Shown one piece after another: positions 42,671-50,854 of a DNA stretch of 64,000 nucleotides. Location: contig NZ_CP126307.1 in assembly GCF_030144325.1 (NCBI RefSeq), forward strand, positions 310,001 to 374,000. The letters run 5' to 3'. The notes under the pieces were generated by a model. That model searched no databases, was not told the DNA's origin, and saw nothing but the letters and a program-made list of their open reading frames with translations. This stretch comes from Bosea vestrisii. Lineage in GTDB: Bacteria; Pseudomonadota; Alphaproteobacteria; Rhizobiales; Beijerinckiaceae. Every line of letters begins with the position of its first letter. Position 1 is the first letter of the stretch. A program made the position numbers and the translations under genes.

Positions 42671-43564
42671 ATGATCCGTCCATCCCTCAACGACCTCACA
42701 GCCTTTGTCACCGTCGCGACGCGTCGCAGCTTCCGCCGCGCAGCGGATGAGCTCGGCACGGCGCCCTCGACCTTGAGCCATGCGATGCGCGCCCTCGAGG
42801 AGCGTATGGGCGTGCGACTGCTCAACCGCACGACGCGCAGCGTCTCGCCGACCGAAGCGGGCTTCGAACTGCTCGGCCGGCTTCAGCCGGCGCTTGCCAC
42901 GCTGGATGAGGCGCTCGACAGCATCGCCACCTTTCGCGGCAGTCTCGCCGGAACCGTCCGGATCAATGCACCGCGACTGGGGGCTTCGCTTCTCGTCCGC
43001 GACGTTCTTCATGTCATGGCGGAGCGCTTTCCCGATGTGATCATCGATCTCGTCGTCGAGGGGAAGCTGATCGACATCGTATCGGCCGGTTTCGATGCCG
43101 GCGTGCGCCTTGTCGACTCGATTCCGAAGGACATGATCGCCGTGCCGTTCGCCGGCGAGGTCAGCTTCATCTGCGTGGCGTCACCGGCCTATCTCGAACG
43201 TTTCGGCGAGCCGGCCACACCCGACGAACTGGCGCGCCATCGCTGCATCGGCCACCGCGTCCCCAACGGCAAGCTCTATCGCTGGGAGTTCGAGCGGGCC
43301 GGACAGGCGCTGACGATCGAGGCAGCCGGCTCGATCATCCTCGACGACGAGGAACTGATGGTGGATGCCGCGATCAAGGACTTGGGAATCGCCTATGTCG
43401 CCAGCCCGGCAGCCGAGATCGCCCTGGCGCGCGGGCACCTGCGCCAAGTTCTCACCACGTGGACGCCCGCTCCCGAACGGATCGCGGTCTATTATCCCGG
43501 ACACCGAGCCGTGCCGCCGGCGCTGCGGGCCTTCCTCGATGTCGTCAAGGCCTCGCGATCGTAA
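42671..43564 (+). CDS. LysR family transcriptional regulator
   Basis: A 297-residue LysR-type regulator. The N-terminal winged helix-turn-helix (LNDLTAFVTVATRRSFRRAADELGTAPSTLSHAMRALEERMGVRLLNRTTRSVSPTEAG) is textbook. The effector domain begins about residue 90. It is divergent from the RidA gene with about 137 bases between starts, the usual layout for a LysR regulator controlling its neighbour. The intergenic region probably has a T-N11-A operator, which I cannot fix. Inducer unknown. Confidence 0.93.
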   Translation: MIRPSLNDLTAFVTVATRRSFRRAADELGTAPSTLSHAMRALEERMGVRLLNRTTRSVSPTEAGFELLGRLQPALATLDEALDSIATFRGSLAGTVRINAPRLGASLLVRDVLHVMAERFPDVIIDLVVEGKLIDIVSAGFDAGVRLVDSIPKDMIAVPFAGEVSFICVASPAYLERFGEPATPDELARHRCIGHRVPNGKLYRWEFERAGQALTIEAAGSIILDDEELMVDAAIKDLGIAYVASPAAEIALARGHLRQVLTTWTPAPERIAVYYPGHRAVPPALRAFLDVVKASRS

Positions 43565-43634
43565 GCGGCAGCAATCCCGATCAAGCGGACCCGCCTCGCC
43601 TCCGCCATGGTGCCGGCGTTTCGTGAGTGAGCCC

Positions 43635-44468
43635 ATGGACCCAATCAAGAAAGCCCTCTGGTGCATCGAGAGCCGCTTCGCCTCCGAGCTCTCGCTCGAC
43701 GAGATCGCGGAGGTCAGCGGCGTCTCGCGCTTCCATCTCAGCCGCGCCTTCGGCGTGGCGACCGGCCGTTCGGTGATGCGCTATGTTCGCGAGCGCCGGC
43801 TCTCGGAAGCGGCGCGCCAGCTGGCTGCTGGGGCGCCCGACATCCTCCAGGTCGCGCTCGACTGGGGCTATGGCTCTCACGAGGCCTTCACCCGCGCCTT
43901 CCGCGAGCAGTTCGGCCTCACGCCGGAAGAGCTGCGTTCAAGGCGCGACCTCTCATCCCTTGCTCTCGTGGAGCCTCTATCCATGCACGCTGCAAACCGC
44001 ACTCCCCTCGCCGAGCCGCGTATCGTCACCGGCAAGCCCATGCTGATCGCCGGCTTCAGCGGTCATTTCTCGGTCGACAATACGCAAGGCATCCCGCTGC
44101 TGTGGCAGAGGATCGTTCCGCATTTCGGCCATATCCCCGGCCAGAAGGGCTATGTCGCTTATGGCGCGAGCTATAATTGCGACGACGTCGGCGCCTTCGA
44201 CTACATCGCTGGCGCCGAGGTTGCGTCGTTCAGCGAACTGCCCGACGAGTTCGCGCGACTGAGCGTGCCCGAGCAGCGCTGCGCGGTCTTCGAGCACAGC
44301 GGCCACATCACCGGCATCAAGCAGACCTATGAGGCGATCTGGCGCGACTGGCTGCCGAAATCGGGCCGCGAGCCGGCCATGGGCGTGACGCTCGAGCGCA
44401 TGGACCAGCGCTTCGACGGGGCGACCGGCAATGGCATCGTCGAGATCTGGGTGCCGCTGAAGGGCTGA
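43635..44468 (+). CDS. AraC family regulator with GyrI-like effector domain
   Basis: A 277-residue regulator with the DNA-binding domain first: IESRFASELSLDEIAEVSGVSRFHLSRAFGVATGRSVMRYVRERRLSEAARQLAAG, then DWGYGSHEAFTRAFREQFGLTPEELR as second helix-turn-helix. Residues about 128-277 form a GyrI-like effector-binding domain (IPLLWQRIVPHFGHIPG, FDYIAGAEVASFSELPDEF). This is the Rob/SoxS-with-GyrI architecture found in drug-sensing regulators. The ATG at 43635 is used; a GTG twelve bases earlier is possible. It sits between the LysR gene and the DUF502 gene, with no obvious target beside it. Confidence 0.9.
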   Translation: MDPIKKALWCIESRFASELSLDEIAEVSGVSRFHLSRAFGVATGRSVMRYVRERRLSEAARQLAAGAPDILQVALDWGYGSHEAFTRAFREQFGLTPEELRSRRDLSSLALVEPLSMHAANRTPLAEPRIVTGKPMLIAGFSGHFSVDNTQGIPLLWQRIVPHFGHIPGQKGYVAYGASYNCDDVGAFDYIAGAEVASFSELPDEFARLSVPEQRCAVFEHSGHITGIKQTYEAIWRDWLPKSGREPAMGVTLERMDQRFDGATGNGIVEIWVPLKG

Positions 44469-44469
44469 G

Positions 44470-45174
44470 CTATTTGCCCGCCTCGACGCCGCTGCGCGAT
44501 GCTGCCTCGCCGGGCTGGATCAGCCCGGCGGACATGATCAGCTTGGCCCCATCCTCGACCGAGATTGAAAGCTCGATCACCTCCTTGCGAGGGAGGTAGA
44601 AGAAGAAGCCCGTGGTCGGATTTGGAGTACAGGGCAGGAAAACGCCGATCTGTTCCTCGCCATCGGGCAGCTTGCCGGCGATATCCGGCGCCGCCTCCTG
44701 CGCGATGAAGACGATCGACCACATCCCCGGCTGCGGGAACTGCACCATCCCGACCTTGCGGAACGAGGTGCCGGATTGGGAGAAGATCGTCTCGAAGACC
44801 TGCTTTACGCCCTTGTACAAGCCTCGCACCACCGGCATGCGGTCAAGGATCGACTCCCCGGCGCCGATCAGCGTGCGTCCGACCAGGTTCGCGGCGAAGA
44901 ACCCGATCACCGTCAAGCCGATCAGGGCGATGATCAACCCGAAGCCCGGCAGCGGGAACGGCAAATGGTTTTCGGGCCAGAATTGGGCCGGCACCAGCGG
45001 CTTCACCAAGCCGTCGACCAGATTGATGAACCACCAGGTCACCGAGGCGGTGATGGCAAGCGGTGCTGCGAGTACGAGCCCGGTCAGGAAATAGCGCCTG
45101 AGCCTGGTGCCGAAGGTCGGCCGCAGCAGATCCGTCTGAACGACGAGGCGCGGATCGGGCGTGCGGGCGTTCAT
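44470..45174 (-). CDS. DUF502 family membrane protein
   Basis: A 234-residue inner-membrane protein. Two transmembrane helices: residues about 28-50 (RYFLTGLVLAAPLAITASVTWWFI) and 75-98 (FGLIIALIGLTVIGFFAANLVG). The soluble part includes ILDRMPVVRGLYKGVKQVFETIF and the conserved GFFFYLPRKEVIELSISVEDGAKLIMSAG, both DUF502 hallmarks. Function unknown; members are near recG and glmS in many Hyphomicrobiales. Ends two bases after the AraC gene, convergent to it. Confidence 0.9.
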   Translation of the reverse strand: MNARTPDPRLVVQTDLLRPTFGTRLRRYFLTGLVLAAPLAITASVTWWFINLVDGLVKPLVPAQFWPENHLPFPLPGFGLIIALIGLTVIGFFAANLVGRTLIGAGESILDRMPVVRGLYKGVKQVFETIFSQSGTSFRKVGMVQFPQPGMWSIVFIAQEAAPDIAGKLPDGEEQIGVFLPCTPNPTTGFFFYLPRKEVIELSISVEDGAKLIMSAGLIQPGEAASRSGVEAGK

Positions 45175-45288
45175 CGGCGATCCAGGACTCCATCACTCTT
45201 GCGGCTCGGCTACATTGCGCCGCACTATCAGACGATAGCCGAGCGCGCGGCGCTGGCCACCCCCGATTCGCCGGGATCGACGAGTTTC

Positions 45289-45699
45289 GTGTCCGAACCT
45301 TCCAGACCACAGCGCCGCTGGCACCGGCCGCTCTACCTTGCCGCCGGCTGGCTCTGCACGGTTCTCGGCATCATCGGGCTGATCCTGCCGGTCATGCCCG
45401 GCACGGTCTTCCTGATTGCGGCCGCCTGGTGCTTCTCGCGCTCCTCGCCGCGCTTCGAAAGCTGGCTGGTCAATCATCCCCGGCTGGGACCGCAGGTCGT
45501 GCGCTGGCGGGAAACGGGCGCAATCGCCCGCAGGGCGAAATACGTCGCCTGCGGCTCGATGCTGCTCAGTTTTATCATCGTGGCGGCGACCGACGCGCCG
45601 CCGATCGCGCTCTGGCTGAGCGGCGCCGGCCTGATCGCGGCCGCCACCTATGTCGCGAGCCGGCCGGAGCCGCCCGAGGACGAGATCACTCGACGGTGA
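45289..45699 (+). CDS. YbaN (DUF454) family inner-membrane protein
   Basis: A 136-residue protein from the GTG at 45289. Membrane helices: LYLAAGWLCTVLGIIGLILPVMPGTVFLIAAAWCFSRSS (two passes with the family GLILPxMPGTxFLL motif) and AKYVACGSMLLSFIIVAA plus a fourth after it. DUF454/YbaN proteins are small inner-membrane proteins of unknown function. The conserved SSPRFESWLVNHPRLGP is in place. The start could be further upstream (a TTG at 45198). It overlaps the end of glmS by 14 bases, convergent. Confidence 0.8.
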   Translation: MSEPSRPQRRWHRPLYLAAGWLCTVLGIIGLILPVMPGTVFLIAAAWCFSRSSPRFESWLVNHPRLGPQVVRWRETGAIARRAKYVACGSMLLSFIIVAATDAPPIALWLSGAGLIAAATYVASRPEPPEDEITRR

Positions 45700-47512
45700 C
45701 GGATTTCGCCAGATTGCGCGGCTGGTCGACGTCCTTGCCCATGAAGACCGCCGTCTGGTAGGCGATCATCTGGATCGGCACTGCGTAGACAATCGGCGCG
45801 AACAGCGGGTCCATCTCCGGCATGATGATGGTCGCTTCAGGCACGATCCCCGCTTCCGCCGCGCCCTTGGCGTCGGTGATCAGGATGATCCGCCCGCCAC
45901 GCGCCGCAACCTCCTGCATGTTCGAAGCGGTCTTCTCGAAGAGCGCATCGTGCGGGGCGATGACGATGACCGGCATGTCCTCGTCGATCAGCGCGATCGG
46001 GCCGTGCTTGAGCTCGCCCGCCGGATAACCTTCGGCGTGGATATAGCTGATTTCCTTGAGCTTCAGCGCGCCTTCCAGCGCTAGCGGGAAGGCGGTGCCG
46101 CGGCCGAGATAGAGCACGTCGCGTGCCCTGGAGAGCTTGCGGGCGAGCTTCTCGATCTCGGGTTCGAGCGTCAGCGCCTGGGCCATCAGACCTGGCAGCG
46201 CGATCAACTCCTGAACGTAGCGCGCTTCCTGCTCGGCCGAGAGTGTGCCGCGAGCGCGGGCGGCGGCGATGGCGAGGCCGGCGAGCGCGGTCAATTGGCA
46301 GGTGAAGGCCTTGGTCGAGGCGACGCCAATCTCGGGACCGGCCAGCGTCGGGGCAACGACATCGCTCTCGCGCGCGATCGTCGAGGTCGGCACGTTGACG
46401 ACCGACATGATGTGCTGGCCTTCCTGGCGGGCATAGCGCAGGCAGGCGAGCGTGTCGGCCGTCTCGCCCGATTGCGAGACGAAGAGCGCAAGCCCGTTCG
46501 CCGGCAGCGGCGCCTCGCGGTAGCGAAACTCCGAGGCCACATCGATCTCGACCGGCAGGCGCGCCAGCTTCTCGAACCAGTACTTGGCGGTGAGGCCGGC
46601 ATAATAGGCGGTACCGCAAGCCGAAACGGAGAGGCGCGACAGGCTCTTCCAGTCGAAAGGCACTTCGAAGGGCAAGCGCGTCTTGCCGTTCGCCATGTCG
46701 ACATAATGCGTCAGCGTGTGACCGACGACCTCCGGCTGCTCATGGATCTCCTTGGCCATGAAGTGGTGGTAATTGCCCTTCTCGACCAGGAAGGCGCCGG
46801 CGGCGACGCGCTGGGCGCGGCGATCGACCTGCTGGCCATCCGCGTCGTAGAAGGTCGCGCCCTTGCGGTTCAGCACAACCCAGTCGCCCTCGTCGAGATA
46901 GGCGATCAGGTTCGTGAAAGGCGCCAATGCCAGCGCGTCCGAGCCGAGATACATCTCGCCGTCGCCGATGCCGACCGCCAGCGGCGAGCCCTTGCGGGCG
47001 CCGATCAGCAGATCCTCCTGCCCTTCGAACAGGAAGGCGAGCGCAAAGGCGCCGCGCAGATGCGGCAGTGCCGCTCCGACCGCCGCGACCGGATCCTTGC
47101 CGCGGTCGAGCTCGCGGGTCACCAGATGGGCGATGACTTCGGTGTCGGTTTCGCTCGAAAAGACATGGCCGTCCGCCTCGAGCTCGGCCTTGAGCTCGCG
47201 AAAGTTCTCGATGATGCCGTTATGGACCACCGCGAGCTTCTCGGTGGCGTGCGGATGGGCGTTAGTCTCGGTCGGCTTGCCATGCGTCGCCCAGCGCGTG
47301 TGGCCGATGCCGATCAGGCCCTCGAGCGGCTCGTTGGAAAGGCGCACTTCGAGATTCTTGAGCTTGCCCTCGGCGCGGCGGCGGCTGAGCTTGCCGCCTT
47401 CGAGCGTCGCGACGCCGGCTGAATCATAGCCGCGGTATTCGAGCCGCCGCAGCGCCTCGACGACCTGGCCGGCGACGGCCTGCTTGCCGAGAATGCCCAC
47501 GATCCCGCACAT
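45686..47512 (-). CDS. glmS: glutamine-fructose-6-phosphate aminotransferase
   Basis: Makes glucosamine-6-phosphate from fructose-6-phosphate and glutamine, the first step toward UDP-GlcNAc. N-terminal Cys (MCGIVGILGKQ) is the glutaminase nucleophile; HTRWATHGKPTE, a second glutaminase motif, follows. Two SIS domains: VSACGTAYYAGLTAK with SQSGETADTLACLRYA, and YLGRGTAFPLALEGALKLKEISYIHAEGYPAGELKHGP. The C-terminus NLAKSVTVE is the conserved isomerase end. 608 residues. Lies 65 bases downstream of glmU on the same strand, so both steps of the pathway are together. No ribozyme is seen upstream. Confidence 0.97.
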   Translation of the reverse strand: MCGIVGILGKQAVAGQVVEALRRLEYRGYDSAGVATLEGGKLSRRRAEGKLKNLEVRLSNEPLEGLIGIGHTRWATHGKPTETNAHPHATEKLAVVHNGIIENFRELKAELEADGHVFSSETDTEVIAHLVTRELDRGKDPVAAVGAALPHLRGAFALAFLFEGQEDLLIGARKGSPLAVGIGDGEMYLGSDALALAPFTNLIAYLDEGDWVVLNRKGATFYDADGQQVDRRAQRVAAGAFLVEKGNYHHFMAKEIHEQPEVVGHTLTHYVDMANGKTRLPFEVPFDWKSLSRLSVSACGTAYYAGLTAKYWFEKLARLPVEIDVASEFRYREAPLPANGLALFVSQSGETADTLACLRYARQEGQHIMSVVNVPTSTIARESDVVAPTLAGPEIGVASTKAFTCQLTALAGLAIAAARARGTLSAEQEARYVQELIALPGLMAQALTLEPEIEKLARKLSRARDVLYLGRGTAFPLALEGALKLKEISYIHAEGYPAGELKHGPIALIDEDMPVIVIAPHDALFEKTASNMQEVAARGGRIILITDAKGAAEAGIVPEATIIMPEMDPLFAPIVYAVPIQMIAYQTAVFMGKDVDQPRNLAKSVTVE

Positions 47513-47576
47513 GCGCGTGCCTCATCCGTTGATATCGATGTGCATCGCCATAATGCCCACTGCGGCTAATGCGAAA

Positions 47577-48986
47577 TCACGTTGAATGTCGAACTGTGAA
47601 CGAAATGCCCCGCAAATCGCCTATTGCCTGGCTTTTTCTGGCCTGAGCCGCCGCTCTGAACGCCGCCGCCCAGCCCTCACGCTCCATCTGCCGGCCGCGC
47701 GCGACCGCGAGCGCATCCGGCTTGACGTCGCGGGTGATGACCGAGCCCGAGCCGATGTAGGCGCCGGCGCCGATCGTAACGGGAGCAACCAGCGCGGAGT
47801 TTGAGCCAATGAAGGCGCCCTCCCCGACGATCGTCTTCGCCTTGAAGAAGCCGTCGTAATTGCAGGTGATCGTGCCGGCACCGATATTGGCGTTCGCGCC
47901 GATCTCGGCATCGCCGATATAGGTCAGGTGGTTGATCTTGGCGCCCTCGCCGATCGTTGCCGCCTTGATCTCGACGAAGTTGCCGACCCTGGCGCCCTTC
48001 GCCAGCTCCGCGCCCGGCCGCAGGCGGGCATAGGGGCCGATCGAGGCGCTCGGCCCGACACTCGCCCCCTCAAGATGCGAGAAGGCGTGGATGACGGCAT
48101 TGTCCGCGATCCTGACGCCCTTGCCGAAGACGACATTGGGCTCGATCACGACATCGCGGCCAACGACGGTGTCGTGACTGAAGAAGACTGTCTCGGGCGC
48201 GAACAGCGTGGCGCCGGCCAGCATCACCTCCAACCGCTTGCGGCGCTGGAAGTCGGCTTCGACCGCTGCCAGCTGGGCGCGATCGTTGACGCCCTGCACT
48301 TCGGCCTCCGGCGCGACCCTGGCAACGGCCTTCAAGCCCTGCGCACGCGCCACCGCGACGGCATCGGTCAGATAAAATTCGTTCTGCGCATTGTCGCTGC
48401 CGATCGCGTCAAGGATTGAGAGCGCCTGCCTGCCATCGAGCGCCATCAGGCCGGCATTGCAGAGCGTGATGGCGCGCGTCGCCTCGTCGGCATCCTTGTG
48501 CTCGACGATTGCCTGCAGCTCGCCAGCCTGCGTCACGAAGCGGCCATAGCCGGTCGGATCGCGCGCCTCGAAGCCGAGGGCGACAACGGCGACGCCGGCA
48601 CGCAAGGGCTGGCGCAGGTCGGAGAACGTCTCGGGTCGCACCAGCGGCGTGTCGGCGAAAGCGACCAGGACGTCGTCATGGTTGCCCGTCAGACTGTCGC
48701 GGGCCGCGAGCACCGCATGTGCCGTGCCCTTGCGCTCGGTCTGGATAAAGACGGCGGCATGCGGGGCGTGCTTCTTCACCTCGGCCGCGACATCGGGCCG
48801 ATCGGGTCCAATCACGACGGCGAGCGCGTCGGCGCCGGCAGCCGTAACGGCGGCCAAAGCGTGACCGAGCAACGAGCGGCCGGCCACCTCGTGCAGCACC
48901 TTGGGCCGCGCCGATTTCATCCGGGTCCCCTCACCCGCCGCCAACACGATGGCGAGACAGGTCCGGGCGGGCTGCATTTCCGTCAT
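47577..48986 (-). CDS. glmU: bifunctional GlmU N-acetyltransferase/uridyltransferase
   Basis: Acetylates glucosamine-1-phosphate, then joins it to UTP, giving UDP-GlcNAc for peptidoglycan and lipid A. The ATG at 48986 has AGGAC six bases upstream. N-terminal pyrophosphorylase: LAAGEGTRMKSARPKVLHEVAG, VLVAFADTPLV. C-terminal left-handed beta-helix of hexapeptide repeats with ARLRPGAELAKGARVGNFVEIK and INHLTYIGDAEIG. 469 residues, the usual length. Same strand as glmS. Confidence 0.96.
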   Translation of the reverse strand: MTEMQPARTCLAIVLAAGEGTRMKSARPKVLHEVAGRSLLGHALAAVTAAGADALAVVIGPDRPDVAAEVKKHAPHAAVFIQTERKGTAHAVLAARDSLTGNHDDVLVAFADTPLVRPETFSDLRQPLRAGVAVVALGFEARDPTGYGRFVTQAGELQAIVEHKDADEATRAITLCNAGLMALDGRQALSILDAIGSDNAQNEFYLTDAVAVARAQGLKAVARVAPEAEVQGVNDRAQLAAVEADFQRRKRLEVMLAGATLFAPETVFFSHDTVVGRDVVIEPNVVFGKGVRIADNAVIHAFSHLEGASVGPSASIGPYARLRPGAELAKGARVGNFVEIKAATIGEGAKINHLTYIGDAEIGANANIGAGTITCNYDGFFKAKTIVGEGAFIGSNSALVAPVTIGAGAYIGSGSVITRDVKPDALAVARGRQMEREGWAAAFRAAAQARKSQAIGDLRGISFTVRHST

Positions 48987-49291
48987 GATCGTCCTGTCAC
49001 ATGCTCTTCGAGAGGAAACGCGGCCACGACCGGCTGTCGTCCCGGGCGCAGGCGAATGCCGTACCGGCGGTGGATAGCCGATAGCGAGCGGATTTGGCAA
49101 AATCCAGCGGACGATGCGCCGTCACACCGGTTCTGAGCGGACCATTTGGCGCGGCTTCGTTTTCGGCATGGCATTCCTGCATGCAAGGCGTCCCTTTTTT
49201 CGCCTTTGGCCTTGCGCCACGCTTTTCAGCCCGGCGCGAAATGCTCTAGAAGCGCATGGCGGCAGAGCTTTGCCGGCCCAAGTTGGACCTG

Positions 49292-50854
49292 ATGTCGAAA
49301 TCCTTGAATCGCCGTCGATTTTTGAGCCTCGCTGCGACCGGCGCCATCGCGCAGCGGTTTGCCGTCGGCACTGCGGCGGCCCAAGCCCCGACGAGTTGGG
49401 CCGGGCTGGTGCAGTCGGTGATCGCCGAGGGACAGCGCTTCGATCCCGCTCTCGTGGTCGAGGCCGCCCGCGTGCTCTCGCGCCGGCCGATGGTGCCGCT
49501 TCTCGCGACCGATTTGCCGGAAGGCTACGCCACCCTGCCCTTCGATCAGTATGTCGGCATCCGGGCACAGCCCTCCGGCATGATCTGGGCCGGCGAGAAT
49601 CGTGGCTTCACCGTCGAGCCGCTTCATCGCGGCTACGTTTTCTCCTCACCGGTCAGCCTGTTCACGGTCGAGGACGATGTCGTCAGACGCGTCGCCTTCG
49701 ATCCCGGCAAGTTCAATTATGGCCGGGTGGCCCCACCACCCGCGGGCGCGGACCTGCAGTTCTCGGGCTTCCGGGTCTCGGCCGGGCTCGAGCGCCCTTA
49801 CGAGCTCGCGCTCTTCCAGGGCGCCACCTTCTTCCGTTCGCTGGCGCGTGGCCAGAATTTCGGCGCGATGGCTCGTGCCCTGATCCTGCGGCCGGGCGAA
49901 CAGCGTGGCGAGGAGATCCCGTTCTTCCGCGCCTACTGGATCGAGCGGCCGAGCCCGGCGGCCGGCGTGCTGATCATCCATGCGCTACTCGATTCCGAAA
50001 GCGTCACCGGCGCGGTGCGGATGACATTGCGGCCTGGCGACATCACCTTGGTCGATGTCGAGATGACGCTGTTCGCCCGTGCAAATCTCGACCATGTCGG
50101 CTTCGGCTGCGTGATGGGCACTTACCTGTCCGGTCCGCAAAGCCGGCGCGGCTTCGATGATCTGCGGCCAGCAGTCCACGAAGTTTCTGGCGTCCAGATG
50201 TTCACCGGCAACGGCGAATGGATCTACCGGCCCGTCAGCAATCCCGCCAACCTGCAGGTCTCCTCCTTCCAGGACTCCAACCCGCGCGGCTTCGGCCTGG
50301 TCCAGCGCGAGCGCGACCCGAACGCCTTTGTCGACGACGATCAGCGCTTCGAGCTCCGACCAAGCGTCTGGATGGAGCCGCTCGGCGAGTGGGGGCCGGG
50401 CTCGGTGCAGCTCATCGAGATTCCAAGCGAGTCCGAGCTCAACGACAACATCATCAGCTATTGGCGGCCGCGCCAGCCGATCGCCGCCGGCAGCGAGACT
50501 ACGATCGCCTATCGCCAGGCCTGGTGCTGGCAGCCGCCGGAGCGGCCGCCGCTCGCCATAGCGACCCGTATCAGGCAAGGCCGCGGCTCGCAGGCGCGCC
50601 GGCGCCGGTTTCTCGTCGATTTCAGCGGCGACAAGCTAGGCGACCCGGCACTCGTCGCCGCGATCCGCGCCAATGTCACGGCGACTCCAGGCACGATCCA
50701 GAACCTGCGTCTCTGGCCTTATCCGGAGCGCCGAACCATGCGCGTCGCCTTCGAAGTCGATCCAGGCAGCGAAACGCTCTCGGAGCTGCGTCTTGTGCTC
50801 GATGCCGGCGGCCAGCCGGCTTCGGAAACCTTGTTGAACCGGTGGACCTGGTGA
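49292..50854 (+). CDS. opgG: periplasmic glucan biosynthesis protein OpgG
   Basis: A 520-residue protein needed for osmoregulated periplasmic glucan synthesis. The N-terminus NRRRFLSLAATGAIAQRF is a Tat signal with twin arginines, then GTAAAQ cleavage. The MdoG domain has FDQYVGIRAQPSGMIW, IWAGENRGFTVEPLHRGYVF, FFRAYWIERP, LDSESVTGAVRMTLRPG and GFGLVQRERDPNAFVDD. Its stop overlaps the opgH start (GTGA at 50851-50854). Tat export makes OpgD a possible name, since OpgD is the Tat-exported paralogue in E. coli. The ATG at 49292 begins the signal peptide; ATG at 49256 is an alternative. Confidence 0.9.
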   Translation: MSKSLNRRRFLSLAATGAIAQRFAVGTAAAQAPTSWAGLVQSVIAEGQRFDPALVVEAARVLSRRPMVPLLATDLPEGYATLPFDQYVGIRAQPSGMIWAGENRGFTVEPLHRGYVFSSPVSLFTVEDDVVRRVAFDPGKFNYGRVAPPPAGADLQFSGFRVSAGLERPYELALFQGATFFRSLARGQNFGAMARALILRPGEQRGEEIPFFRAYWIERPSPAAGVLIIHALLDSESVTGAVRMTLRPGDITLVDVEMTLFARANLDHVGFGCVMGTYLSGPQSRRGFDDLRPAVHEVSGVQMFTGNGEWIYRPVSNPANLQVSSFQDSNPRGFGLVQRERDPNAFVDDDQRFELRPSVWMEPLGEWGPGSVQLIEIPSESELNDNIISYWRPRQPIAAGSETTIAYRQAWCWQPPERPPLAIATRIRQGRGSQARRRRFLVDFSGDKLGDPALVAAIRANVTATPGTIQNLRLWPYPERRTMRVAFEVDPGSETLSELRLVLDAGGQPASETLLNRWTW